DNA of 39,373 bases. Origin: an uncultured Clostridia bacterium (GTDB taxonomy: Bacteria; Bacillota; Clostridia; Oscillospirales; UBA644). Each line of letters begins with the position of its first letter. Position 1 is the first letter of the stretch. The notes beneath the pieces are model-generated. The model made no database searches, was not told where the DNA came from, and was given only the letters and a program-made list of their open reading frames with translations. Of this stretch, positions 1-7,905 are shown piece by piece. The DNA lies in contig CAOJUB010000018.1 in NCBI GenBank assembly GCA_948443805.1, positions 1 to 39,373 on the forward strand, read 5' to 3'. The position numbers and the translations under genes were made by a program.

Positions 1-55
1 CAAGAACCAGGATGGCCGCCGAAACCGACAGAACGGTGATTTTTTTCTTTGTCAT
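1..55 (-). CDS. N-terminus of an exported or membrane-anchored protein (partial)
   Basis: Only the first 18 codons lie in the window, so the product cannot be named. The ATG is at 55-53 on the minus strand. A good Shine-Dalgarno site, GGAAGG, lies about seven bases upstream. The visible residues are Met-Thr-Lys-Lys-Lys followed by a run of hydrophobic residues. This is the pattern of a signal peptide or N-terminal membrane anchor. It follows the 98-685 gene by about 40 bases on the same strand with no terminator between them, so it is probably the third gene of the same operon. Its start resembles that of the 98-685 product, which may mean the two are related copies. Confidence 0.6.
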   Translation of the reverse strand, partial: MTKKKITVLSVSAAILVL

Positions 56-97
56 GATTATTACCTTCCATCATTTTTTATCGGTAGGGTTTATTTT

Positions 98-685
98 TCA
101 GTTGCTGTTTGTCTCTTTTTGTTTTTCCCGCTGCCGAAATTCTTCTTCCAGCCTCTTTTCGAATTCTTCCTCTTGCTTTTGAAATTCCCGCTCCTCCGGG
201 TCGGTTTCCAGAATATATTCTTTTGTCAGGTTATATTTCTTGCAGAAAGCGTCAATTTTTTCCTGGGGAAGGCTTTGATCAATCGTGTACCAGGTGTTTG
301 TCAGGTAGTCTCCGATGCTGTTTCCTGTTCCGCAGTCAAACTCGGCGGCTTTGCTCCCGTCGCTTGTATATAGGCTGGCATGCAGAATATTTCCGGTATA
401 GAGCCGTTCTTCTTCGGTCTGGTTTTTCAGAACGGTCATGTCTTCAAACCAGGAAAGAAAGGCTCGGATCTCATAAGGATCGGTGAGTTCCGCCTTTCTG
501 CCGATGTAGACGTTGCTTACTTCCAGCTTGTGGATCGCGTTTTGTGTATAGCCGAGGGCTTTCGGCAGTTTTTCTCCGACATGTTTTTCCGGTTTTTCTT
601 TGGGAAGAAGGATTCCGATCAGAATCCCGGCGCCGGCGAGGATGACGGCAAGAGATAACAGGAGCAGGGTCGTCTTTTTTTTCAT
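98..685 (-). CDS. Membrane-anchored protein of unknown function, co-transcribed with a cysteine protease
   Basis: I do not recognise a family. The ATG at 685 is chosen over an upstream one at 709 because it follows an AAGGTGG Shine-Dalgarno site and lies two bases after the stop of the protease gene. The product has 195 residues. Residues 1-5 are basic and residues 6-27 form one hydrophobic segment with no lipobox cysteine, so this is probably an uncleaved anchor with the rest outside the cell. A globular region of about 110 residues follows, with aromatic residues and two cysteines. The last 35 residues are a charged Glu/Gln/Arg/Lys-rich stretch that may form a helix or coiled coil. The tight coupling to a secreted cysteine protease suggests a partner role such as inhibitor, chaperone or substrate. 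That is inference only. Confidence 0.75.
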   Translation of the reverse strand: MKKKTTLLLLSLAVILAGAGILIGILLPKEKPEKHVGEKLPKALGYTQNAIHKLEVSNVYIGRKAELTDPYEIRAFLSWFEDMTVLKNQTEEERLYTGNILHASLYTSDGSKAAEFDCGTGNSIGDYLTNTWYTIDQSLPQEKIDAFCKKYNLTKEYILETDPEEREFQKQEEEFEKRLEEEFRQREKQKETNSN

Positions 686-687
686 CG

Positions 688-1956
688 TTAATACCACCTT
701 ACATACCACATAGAGCTTTCTCTATCCCAAGTATACGCTAAAAAATTAGAAAGACTTCTGTCGCAACCATCAGCTATTCGGATATAACAACCGTCACTGC
801 ATTCCTGATATCCTAAGCCGACAACGGCGTGACTTGTACCGATATAAATATGATAGTCGGATTTTACATATCCTGCTGTACCGATGTATAATGGAGTTCC
901 GTTTTTGATCTGCGTTTTTATCCATGCCCAGTCGAAACCGGGTGTTTTACCAGTCTTATCTTGATAACTGCAGGCATCTTGTCTATTTAGATTATATTTC
1001 TGCAAATAACTGAGCATTCCGATATAAGCGTCCCAATCTTCGGTTCCGCCGTCAGACCCTGTACTATTCACGTAGTTCATTTCTTTGCCTAAGTCTTTAA
1101 AAATATCTTGTTTTGTTGATTTTGAATAAAGATTGCTGACTCCTCGCCGTTCTGTCCAATATCGTAACAGCGTGATTCCTGCCGTTGGGGCGCAATGTTT
1201 TGCATATCCATAAGGAATAAAATCTCCTGTTGTATAGGGCTTAAAATTAGTCGCTGCCGTGCTTCCCCACAAATTTGGCACATTAACATGCTCATATACA
1301 ATTTGAGCCTGCGGCTGAACCATTCCGCTTGTCGCATAGAGGCTGTTCTGCGCCTTGAGGGTGATCAAGCGTGCCTTCTGGGTTTCGTCCTTCTGTTCGG
1401 CTTTGTGCGCTTTGTAGGCCGCCGACAGTTCGGCCGCCGCCGGCGCGTCGATTTTGCTGCCGGTCGCCATGTCTGTATACCCGGTTTCGTCGGTTTCCAT
1501 AAAATCATAAACGCCGAGCGCGATGATTCTGTCTTCGCTCGCCGCTTCGGGCTTGCCCTGCGCCTTGCGCATCGAATCCAGCGCCGCCTCGCAGTCATAG
1601 CCGAACGCCACCGCCTGCGGCGCTTCGGCATAGGCGTCTACCTGCACATAACCGGCGGCTTCCCCGGCCGTCGCCAGCCGGAACAGATAGCCGCTGACCG
1701 CGCCGTCAAAATCAAAAAGCTGCACCGTTTCGTCAATTCCGGTCTCTTCGGTCCACGGGCAGTCGTCCCGGCCGATCCGGTTCTGCACAATATTTTCCGC
1801 GATCAGAACCGCGTCTGCTTCCGGAATATAGGAAAGCGCTGCCGCAGCCGCATTTGCGCTTTCGGCCTTTTCTCCTTCGGCGGAAATAGGGAGGAGCAGC
1901 GAGAGAATCATCGCGGCGGTTAAAAAGAGGGAGAATAATGTCTGTTGTTTTTTCAT
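688..1956 (-). CDS. Secreted papain-like cysteine protease (C39-like/C10-like), mosaic composition
   Basis: The product has 422 residues. Residues 1-26 form a signal peptide ending near Ala-Glu-Gly. Residues 30-205 are Ala- and Glu-rich and may be a propeptide: residues 88-120 resemble the beta-rich pro-region of streptopain-type enzymes. Residues 225-422 look like a papain-fold peptidase. Cys255 sits in a His-Cys-Ala-Pro-Thr-Ala motif, His376 in a Ser-His-Ala-Val-Val-Gly motif, and Asp396 follows in an Ile-Ala-Asp-Gly motif. These are the likely catalytic residues of the Peptidase_C39_2/C10 type. The Shine-Dalgarno site AAAGGAGA precedes the ATG at 1956. Base composition changes sharply near position 1335: the 5' half is about 65 percent GC in sampled lines and the 3' half about 35 percent. 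Its natural substrate is unknown; it may digest external protein or act in self-processing. Confidence 0.75.
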   Translation of the reverse strand: MKKQQTLFSLFLTAAMILSLLLPISAEGEKAESANAAAAALSYIPEADAVLIAENIVQNRIGRDDCPWTEETGIDETVQLFDFDGAVSGYLFRLATAGEAAGYVQVDAYAEAPQAVAFGYDCEAALDSMRKAQGKPEAASEDRIIALGVYDFMETDETGYTDMATGSKIDAPAAAELSAAYKAHKAEQKDETQKARLITLKAQNSLYATSGMVQPQAQIVYEHVNVPNLWGSTAATNFKPYTTGDFIPYGYAKHCAPTAGITLLRYWTERRGVSNLYSKSTKQDIFKDLGKEMNYVNSTGSDGGTEDWDAYIGMLSYLQKYNLNRQDACSYQDKTGKTPGFDWAWIKTQIKNGTPLYIGTAGYVKSDYHIYIGTSHAVVGLGYQECSDGCYIRIADGCDRSLSNFLAYTWDRESSMWYVRWY

Positions 1957-2131
1957 GATTTTTTCTCCTTTTCTGTATTTTTTTCTTTCGTCCGGTTTTT
2001 CCTATTTTCTCCTTTCACTTATTTAGACACTTTTCCGGGCAAAAATTCTCTCCTGATTTTTGGAAACTTTTTATGAACTTTGAAAAAAAACAGCGTCGGC
2101 GATCCGATTTTTCACAAAATTGTCCTTTTCT
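1957..2131 (-). other. Long 5' untranslated leader of the protease operon
   Basis: About 175 bases separate the predicted transcription start near 2131 from the protease ATG. On the minus strand it is purine-rich and holds two AAAGGAG-type ribosome-binding sites, one just before the protease ATG and one roughly 45 bases earlier. The earlier one has no ATG after it, so I do not call a leader peptide. I see no recognised riboswitch class and no convincing terminator. The stretch from here to 2287 also holds no gene on either strand that I can support. Confidence 0.4.
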
Positions 2132-2137
2132 GCCTTC

Positions 2138-2166
2138 ATTATACGGGAAAATCCACACGTTGTCAA
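2138..2166 (-). promoter_or_regulatory. Consensus sigma-A promoter of the protease operon
   Basis: On the minus strand a -35 box TTGACA (2161-2166) and a -10 box TATAAT (2138-2143) are separated by exactly 17 bases. Both hexamers match the consensus perfectly, so the operon is expected to be strongly transcribed unless a repressor acts. It diverges from the comM promoter at 2288-2316. Confidence 0.85.
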
Positions 2167-2287
2167 TCATTTCACGGCAAAAATATCCCGCGGACCGTTT
2201 CCCCGCCGTTTCGGCCGCTGATTTTTGTTCCGCATAGAAGGAAATGAGAAAGATTTTTTTTGGAAAAAGAAAATTTTTGCGTTCCTC

Positions 2288-2316
2288 TTGCATTTTACCG
2301 GATTTTATTGTAAAAT
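2288..2316 (+). promoter_or_regulatory. Sigma-A promoter for comM-murE-CAP operon
   Basis: TTGCAT (2288-2293), 17 bases, then TAAAAT (2311-2316). Transcription would start near 2323, which supports the comM start at 2380 over the earlier in-frame ATG at 2329. Confidence 0.7.
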
Positions 2317-2379
2317 AATACATAGACAATGGTTTTTCGAGAAACCGGATTATTCTGTCGGGTAAAGGGGGATCGGCGC

Positions 2380-3912
2380 ATGGTATCAAAGGTTATGGGA
2401 ATCGGGCTGACGGGCTTGGAAGGGTATGCCGTGGAAATTGAAACCGATATGCGGCGCAGTGAAACGGATATCATTGAGATTGTCGGGTTGCCGGATACGG
2501 CGGTTCGGGAGGCAAAAAACCGGATCAAAACCGCCCTTTCCAACAGCGGGTTTCACCTTCCAGACGTAGGGATCACCATTAATCTTGCGCCGGCAAATAT
2601 CAAAAAAGAAGGTTCGGGGTTTGATTTGCCGATGCTGCTGGGAATTCTTTCGGCCGCGGAAAAGATTCCGCCGCTTTCGGCAAAGTCGGTTTTCCTTGGT
2701 GAAATTTCGCTTTCCGGCGCCGTTCGCCCCTGTTCCGGCGTTCTGGCTTCTGTTATCACGGCAAAAAATTTGGGGTTTGAAGAAATTTTTGTTCCTGAAG
2801 AAAACATAGCCGAAGCCCGGGTCATTCAGGGGATTGCGGTTTACGGCGTTTCTTCGCTTTCCCGTCTTGTCCGGCATATCCGGGGAGAAGAACGGATTTC
2901 GGCGGAAATTTCAACGATGGAAGCGATTGTTCAGGCCCAGGAAACGGTGGAGGATTTTTCCTATGTTGTGGGACAGGCCGGTGGAAAACGCGCCTGTGAA
3001 ATCGCTGCTGCGGGCGGGCATAATTTGCTGCTGATCGGCCCTCCGGGAACCGGAAAAAGCATGCTGGCGAAATGCCTGCCGTCGATCTTGCCGGATATGT
3101 CCTTTGATGAAATAATCGAAAGCAGTAAAATCTATTCGGTTGCCGGAAAACTTTCTCCGAAACGGCCGCTGATTACTACCCGGCCGTTTGTAAAAGCCAA
3201 TCAGGGGATTTCTGCCGCAGGCCTTGCCGGCGGCGGTGCGTCACCCTCTCCGGGGCTGATTTCGCTTGCGCACAACGGCGTGTTGTTTCTGGATGAAATG
3301 CCGGAATTCCCCGTCCGGATTTTAGAAATGCTGCGGCAGCCGATGGAGGATGCGAATATTACGATCAGTCGTGTGAAAAAAACGCTTACATACCCGGCGT
3401 CTTTTATGCTTGTCTGTGCTATGAATCCCTGTCCGTGCGGAAATTTCGGGCATCCTTCGCTGAAATGTACCTGCCGTCCCGGTCAGGTTTCCAAATATAT
3501 CGGCCGGATTTCCGGCCCGTTGCTTGACCGGATTGACATTCAGGTCGAACTGCCCCCGGTGCCGGTTTCCGACCTGAAAAACCGGGCGCCGGCAGAAACT
3601 TCGGCAGAAATTAAAAAACGTGTGAACAAGGCTCGGCAGATGCAGAAGGAGCGGTTCGCTGGAACCGGCTGTTCTTTTAACGGAAGAATGTCCCGTCCGC
3701 TGATCGAAAAGTGCGCGATGACGCCCGGTGCGCGGCGGACGCTGGAATCCCTGTTTGAAAAAAATGCGCTTTCTATGCGCGCTTATGACCGTATTATCAA
3801 AGTGGCTCGCACGATTGCAGACCTGGCCGAAAGGGAAGTTATTGAAGAAGAACATATTGCCGAAGCCGGATTTTTCAGAAGTTTGGATAAAAAATACTGG
3901 AATAAATTCTGA
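2380..3912 (+). CDS. comM: YifB/ComM family Mg-chelatase-like AAA+ ATPase
   Basis: The product has 510 residues, the usual size for this family. The ATG at 2380 is preferred over 2329 because AAAGGGGG lies eight bases upstream and the protein then begins Met-Val-Ser-Lys-Val, as relatives do. The N-terminal region (about 1-170) is the Lon-protease-like domain of the family. The AAA+ core follows, with Walker A Gly-Pro-Pro-Gly-Thr-Gly-Lys-Ser near residue 221 and Walker B Leu-Phe-Leu-Asp-Glu near 300. An Asn-Pro-Cys-Pro-Cys-Gly segment with further cysteines follows near residues 347-370. The C-terminal Mg-chelatase domain ends the protein. In Haemophilus and Vibrio, ComM is a helicase that aids branch migration during natural transformation; the role here is by family only. 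It is the first gene of the operon, 75 bases before murE. Confidence 0.93.
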   Translation: MVSKVMGIGLTGLEGYAVEIETDMRRSETDIIEIVGLPDTAVREAKNRIKTALSNSGFHLPDVGITINLAPANIKKEGSGFDLPMLLGILSAAEKIPPLSAKSVFLGEISLSGAVRPCSGVLASVITAKNLGFEEIFVPEENIAEARVIQGIAVYGVSSLSRLVRHIRGEERISAEISTMEAIVQAQETVEDFSYVVGQAGGKRACEIAAAGGHNLLLIGPPGTGKSMLAKCLPSILPDMSFDEIIESSKIYSVAGKLSPKRPLITTRPFVKANQGISAAGLAGGGASPSPGLISLAHNGVLFLDEMPEFPVRILEMLRQPMEDANITISRVKKTLTYPASFMLVCAMNPCPCGNFGHPSLKCTCRPGQVSKYIGRISGPLLDRIDIQVELPPVPVSDLKNRAPAETSAEIKKRVNKARQMQKERFAGTGCSFNGRMSRPLIEKCAMTPGARRTLESLFEKNALSMRAYDRIIKVARTIADLAEREVIEEEHIAEAGFFRSLDKKYWNKF

Positions 3913-3987
3913 CGGAAATAATATAACTGAAAAGGAATCTGTTGGTCTACAGCGCCGCCGCTGCGGATAATACAGGAAAGGAAGATC

Positions 3988-5475
3988 ATGTTGAATCTCT
4001 CACAGGCAAGCCGTATTTTTGAAAAAGCAGGGTTACTTCTAAAAGGAGCCAGCGCCGATCTGACGCTTGAGTCGCTCAGCTGCGATTCCCGATTTGTCGG
4101 AGAAAACTCTCTTTTTTTTACAAAGGGCGTTCATTTTAAAGAAGAGTATCTGCTGCAGGCTGAAAAAAAAGGCGCCTGCGCCTATGTTGCGGAACAGGAA
4201 TATCCCGCTTCTTCGCTTCCGTTTCTTCTGGTTCGCGATCTGCGCCTAGCCATGCCCCTTTTGGCCAAAGAATTTTACGGAAATCCCGCGTCGCGTTATC
4301 CGCTGGTCGGGGTGACGGGAACGAAAGGGAAAACGACGGTTGCGTATCTGCTGAAAAGCATTTTTACCGAGGCTTTCGGGGCGGAAAAAGTCGGCATTAT
4401 TTCAACCAACGAAGCGCTCTGCGGCAGTATGCCGCTGAAGAAAAACGGCACGACTCCCGAGGCGCTTGAACTGTACGGGATTTTGAATACTTTTGCCGAA
4501 TCTGGGGTGAAGGCCGCGGTCATGGAGGTTTCGTCGCAGGGGCTTCAGTATAACCGGGTGGAATATGTGCCTTTCGATACGGGGATTTTTCTGAATCTAT
4601 CACCCGACCACGTCAGCCCGACCGAGCACCATTCTTTTGAGGAATATAAGGAAGCCAAAAAAAGAATGCTCACGCTTTGCCGGCGGGGAATTGTGAATCT
4701 GGACGACAGGTATGCGGAAGAGATTATCCGGTCTGCCTCCTGCCCAGAACTGTATACCCTTTCGCTGAAAGATCATACGGCCGATTTTTTTGCCGAGGAT
4801 ATTTTGCTTTCGAAAAGAGGCGTTTCTTTCCGGGTTTCAGGGAATTTATACAATCTGCATATGCCGGGAGAATTCAACGTGTATAATGCTTTAGCGGCGA
4901 TTGCTACGGCAACGCTTCTCGGTGTTTCTCCGGAGGTTATTGCCCGGGGGCTTGAAAAAACTTCGATTGCCGGAAGAATGGAAATTTTAGAGAAAAACGG
5001 CGTGACCGTTATTGTCGATTATGCGCACAATGCGCTGAGTTTTCAGGGCGTTTTTGACTATATCAATTCGTTTTATCCGGATTCCCGGATTCTCTGCCTG
5101 TTTGGCTGCCAGGGAAACAAGGCGCTTGACCGCCGCCGGGATTTGCCGGAGATTGCCGGAAAAAGAGCCGATGTGCTTATTCTGACGGCGGACGATCCGG
5201 CGTTTGAAGAGGTGGATGCCATTCTGGATGAAATGGAGAGTCACCTTCCTCCTTCCGCCTCCGACGTGTATCGGATTTCCGACCGGGAAGAGGCGGTTCG
5301 GTTTGCTCTTTCCCTTGCCAAAACCGGAGATGTGGTCTTTCTTGCCGGAAAAGGGCATGAAAAAACGCAGATTGTCGCCGGGAAAACAGTTCCCTTTAAG
5401 GGTGATATGCCCTGCGCAGAGGAATTTTTTGCTGCTGTTCCGGTTGAAAATAAAACAGAAAAAGTGATGAAATAA
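3988..5475 (+). CDS. murE: UDP-N-acetylmuramyl-tripeptide synthetase, MurE-type Mur ligase
   Basis: Mur ligases of this type add the third stem-peptide amino acid to UDP-MurNAc-L-Ala-D-Glu in the cytoplasm, using ATP. The product has 495 residues with the three-domain MurE layout. The nucleotide loop Gly-Thr-Lys-Gly-Lys-Thr-Thr is near residue 111. A Glu-Ala-Lys-Lys motif near 225 holds the likely carbamylated lysine, Asp-Tyr-Ala-His-Asn opens the C-terminal domain near 347, and Gly-Lys-Gly-His-Glu occurs near 453. The position that reads Asp-Asn-Pro-Arg in diaminopimelate-specific enzymes reads Asp-Asp-Pro-Ala here. That argues against meso-diaminopimelate and for L-lysine or another diamino acid. 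The ATG follows AGGAAAGGAAG. The gene lies outside any division and cell-wall cluster, between comM and a secreted CAP protein 18 bases downstream. Confidence 0.9.
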   Translation: MLNLSQASRIFEKAGLLLKGASADLTLESLSCDSRFVGENSLFFTKGVHFKEEYLLQAEKKGACAYVAEQEYPASSLPFLLVRDLRLAMPLLAKEFYGNPASRYPLVGVTGTKGKTTVAYLLKSIFTEAFGAEKVGIISTNEALCGSMPLKKNGTTPEALELYGILNTFAESGVKAAVMEVSSQGLQYNRVEYVPFDTGIFLNLSPDHVSPTEHHSFEEYKEAKKRMLTLCRRGIVNLDDRYAEEIIRSASCPELYTLSLKDHTADFFAEDILLSKRGVSFRVSGNLYNLHMPGEFNVYNALAAIATATLLGVSPEVIARGLEKTSIAGRMEILEKNGVTVIVDYAHNALSFQGVFDYINSFYPDSRILCLFGCQGNKALDRRRDLPEIAGKRADVLILTADDPAFEEVDAILDEMESHLPPSASDVYRISDREEAVRFALSLAKTGDVVFLAGKGHEKTQIVAGKTVPFKGDMPCAEEFFAAVPVENKTEKVMK

Positions 5476-5493
5476 TCAAAAGCAGGAGCATCT

Positions 5494-7740
5494 ATGATGA
5501 AAAGAAAAATAGTAAAAACAGCATTATCCTTTTGTTTGATTCTGGCGGTTTGCCTTTCGTTTTGTACCGGTTTTTCTGCGGAAAATGCGGGATATCTGAC
5601 AATTTCCGGCAAAACCGTTTATCAGACCGACAGTCTTGCGCGGGTTTCCGAACTTTTCGGCGCGCCAAAGCTTTCCACGCCGTCTCTTTTCGGCGGGGTC
5701 GCCAATACATATTATAGCGAAAATTACAGCGATTTTCTTTTTTTAGAGACCAACGCAAAAAATGAAATCGTTGTGCTTGCAACGGTTACGCCCGGCTATA
5801 AAACTTCAAAACTGGGCGAAAGTTACGGCGAGGATTGGTCGGGGATAATTTACGCCTCTAATTTCCATGATCATATCTGCTTCGGATATTCGGCGGATCG
5901 AAAAATTGACGCCGGAAGTTTTTTCTTCGGAAAGGATAAAGATCTGGATGTCTACAATGCGGCCGCCAGAAGAAATCCGCGGGATGCTATGCGCGTTTTG
6001 CAGGAACATGGCGTAGAGATGACAAACGCAGTGCTGGTTCTTTGTGGAAAAACCCCTTCACAGGTTTTCAGTGAGGAGCTTTTCCAGGTAAATCTTCAGC
6101 TGAACGAAAACGGCAGCAACTTTTATGAATATGCAGAATCGGTAGGAAAAGATTCCTATGTCAATTTTTGCGCATCATCACCGGATGAATCCCGTTATAT
6201 TTCCCCTCTTTTTTTCAGTAAGTTTGCCTATTCGTATACAATTCCGGAGGATACGTCTTTCCCTGCTTTTAACTATGCGCCGTCCGGTTCAGATTCCCGG
6301 CTGACAACGGTTTTTGTGAATCCTGCTATTTTAGACAAAGGGAACAGAGTAGAACTGACAGAAAAAGAAAAAAACCTTCTTTCCGAAGCAAGGAGACTTT
6401 ATGCTGCTTCTGTAGAGAAACATAACGAAGCCATTTCTGCCCAATTTACCGAAGCATATCAATATCAGACTACGCCTCTTTCTGCCGGTGTGATGAATCA
6501 GGATTATCTGGAAGCCTGCACAGGTTTTCTGAATGCGGTCCGGGCGGGCGCCGGTCTTCCTCTCTTGACGCATGATCCAGTTCTCAGCGAAGGAGCCCAG
6601 CATAAAGCGGTTTTGACTGCGTATCTTTCCCAGGCGGGGATATCCAATCCTGATCCGCATTTCCCTCCGCAGCCTGAAGGGGTTCCGGATACGTTTTATG
6701 CGAAGGCACAATTGGGCGGCGGGGAGAATTTGTACTACACTTCGTTTCTCGGAGGAAATAATGTGATCGGCAGCATTGCCAATGCCCTGCAGGAAGCGTA
6801 CGGCGATATCATTGCCTGCGGACACCGGTATAATTTACTGGATCCCAATTGGACCTCGGTCGGTTTTGGCTCCTGTGAGGGGCAGGGGGTTCATAAATTG
6901 AGGGGCTATCAGGCGTGGGACGGCGATATCGTCGCCTGGCCGCCGGAAGGGATTATGCTTGTCGATGCGGTGACGACTTCCTGTCGCTGGACAGCAAAAT
7001 CGGTATCGGACCGTTATCAGTTTCCGTCTGACTGCACGGTGGTTGTGGAAAATCTGAATACCGGCGCCAAATGGGAGTTTACCGATGAAAATGCTTCCGA
7101 TTATGAGTTCTATCGTCTTTCGGGGCAGGTCACTTTTTATCATCCCGGCATTTCGTTTTCAACCGGGGATGTGGTTCGGGTAACCTTGCGCAATCTGATT
7201 GATAATCAGGATGGAAGCCGAACCGATTATTCTTACCGCGTTGTTTTTCAGAATGCATACCTGTCCTCCGGATCGGCAGGGGTTTCCGGAATTTCGGTTT
7301 CACAGAAAAACAAAACGATGCGGATTCATGGAACCGGCGATCTCGGTGCGGTTCTTTCTCCGGAAAATCCGCAAAACGCCTGGGTTGATTGGGTGTCTTC
7401 CGATCCTTCGGTTGTTTCTGTAGACCGCTGCGGCGGACTGACTTCTTATGGGAAAACCGGAACGGTTACAATCACGGCGATCTCGGAAGACGGTAATTTC
7501 CGCGACAGCTGCACCGTTATGGTGACGGATATTCTTTACGGCGATGTCAATCGTGACCAGAAGATCACGACCGTAGATGGGGTAATTCTTTCCCGATATC
7601 TTGCCCGATGGTCGGTTTCAGTTGATGAAACGGCCGCCGATGTAAATGGCGATGGAAAAATTACAACTACCGATGCGGTTCTTCTGAAACGCTATCTTGC
7701 CAAATGGAAGGTGCCTTCTTTGATTCCTGAAATGGAGTAA
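5494..7740 (+). CDS. Secreted CAP-domain protein with Ig-like (BIG2) and type I dockerin domains
   Basis: The product has 748 residues. Residues 1-29 are a signal peptide. Residues 33-180 resemble the CAP-associated N-terminal domain found before CAP domains in Firmicutes. Residues 335-475 are the CAP/SCP domain, with a Gly-Glu-Asn-Leu motif at 410-413 and a Gly-His-Arg-Tyr-Asn motif at 443-447. Residues 480-590 are beta-rich and unassigned. Residues 598-677 form a BIG2 Ig-like domain. Residues 682-740 form a type I dockerin with two calcium-binding repeats, each starting Asp-Val-Asn and ending near Lys-Arg-Tyr-Leu or Ser-Arg-Tyr-Leu. Dockerins bind cohesins on scaffold proteins at the cell surface. 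No cohesin gene is in this window. Two adjacent ATGs (5494, 5497) follow AGGAG. The gene is probably co-transcribed with murE. The biochemical activity of bacterial CAP domains is largely unknown. Confidence 0.9.
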   Translation: MMKRKIVKTALSFCLILAVCLSFCTGFSAENAGYLTISGKTVYQTDSLARVSELFGAPKLSTPSLFGGVANTYYSENYSDFLFLETNAKNEIVVLATVTPGYKTSKLGESYGEDWSGIIYASNFHDHICFGYSADRKIDAGSFFFGKDKDLDVYNAAARRNPRDAMRVLQEHGVEMTNAVLVLCGKTPSQVFSEELFQVNLQLNENGSNFYEYAESVGKDSYVNFCASSPDESRYISPLFFSKFAYSYTIPEDTSFPAFNYAPSGSDSRLTTVFVNPAILDKGNRVELTEKEKNLLSEARRLYAASVEKHNEAISAQFTEAYQYQTTPLSAGVMNQDYLEACTGFLNAVRAGAGLPLLTHDPVLSEGAQHKAVLTAYLSQAGISNPDPHFPPQPEGVPDTFYAKAQLGGGENLYYTSFLGGNNVIGSIANALQEAYGDIIACGHRYNLLDPNWTSVGFGSCEGQGVHKLRGYQAWDGDIVAWPPEGIMLVDAVTTSCRWTAKSVSDRYQFPSDCTVVVENLNTGAKWEFTDENASDYEFYRLSGQVTFYHPGISFSTGDVVRVTLRNLIDNQDGSRTDYSYRVVFQNAYLSSGSAGVSGISVSQKNKTMRIHGTGDLGAVLSPENPQNAWVDWVSSDPSVVSVDRCGGLTSYGKTGTVTITAISEDGNFRDSCTVMVTDILYGDVNRDQKITTVDGVILSRYLARWSVSVDETAADVNGDGKITTTDAVLLKRYLAKWKVPSLIPEME

Positions 7741-7745
7741 AGCAT

Positions 7746-7778
7746 AAAAAAACGCCGGTTTTTTCCGGCGGTTTTTTT
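7746..7778. terminator. Bidirectional intrinsic terminator between the CAP-dockerin gene and prfA
   Basis: CGCCGG (7753-7758) and CCGGCG (7765-7770) form a six-pair GC stem around a six-base loop. Seven T follow on the plus strand, and seven A precede it, which read as T on the minus strand. It therefore serves both converging transcripts. Confidence 0.9.
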
Positions 7779-7905
7779 ATGAAAAATTTTGTTTTGTTCC
7801 GTTTCTTCCATTGCGGCGCTTTCCGTTTGATGGCAAAAGCCAACCATTGATTTCCCAGATAAACGGTTTTCGTTTCTGATCAAATCGTTTTATGGATGAA
7901 AAAAA

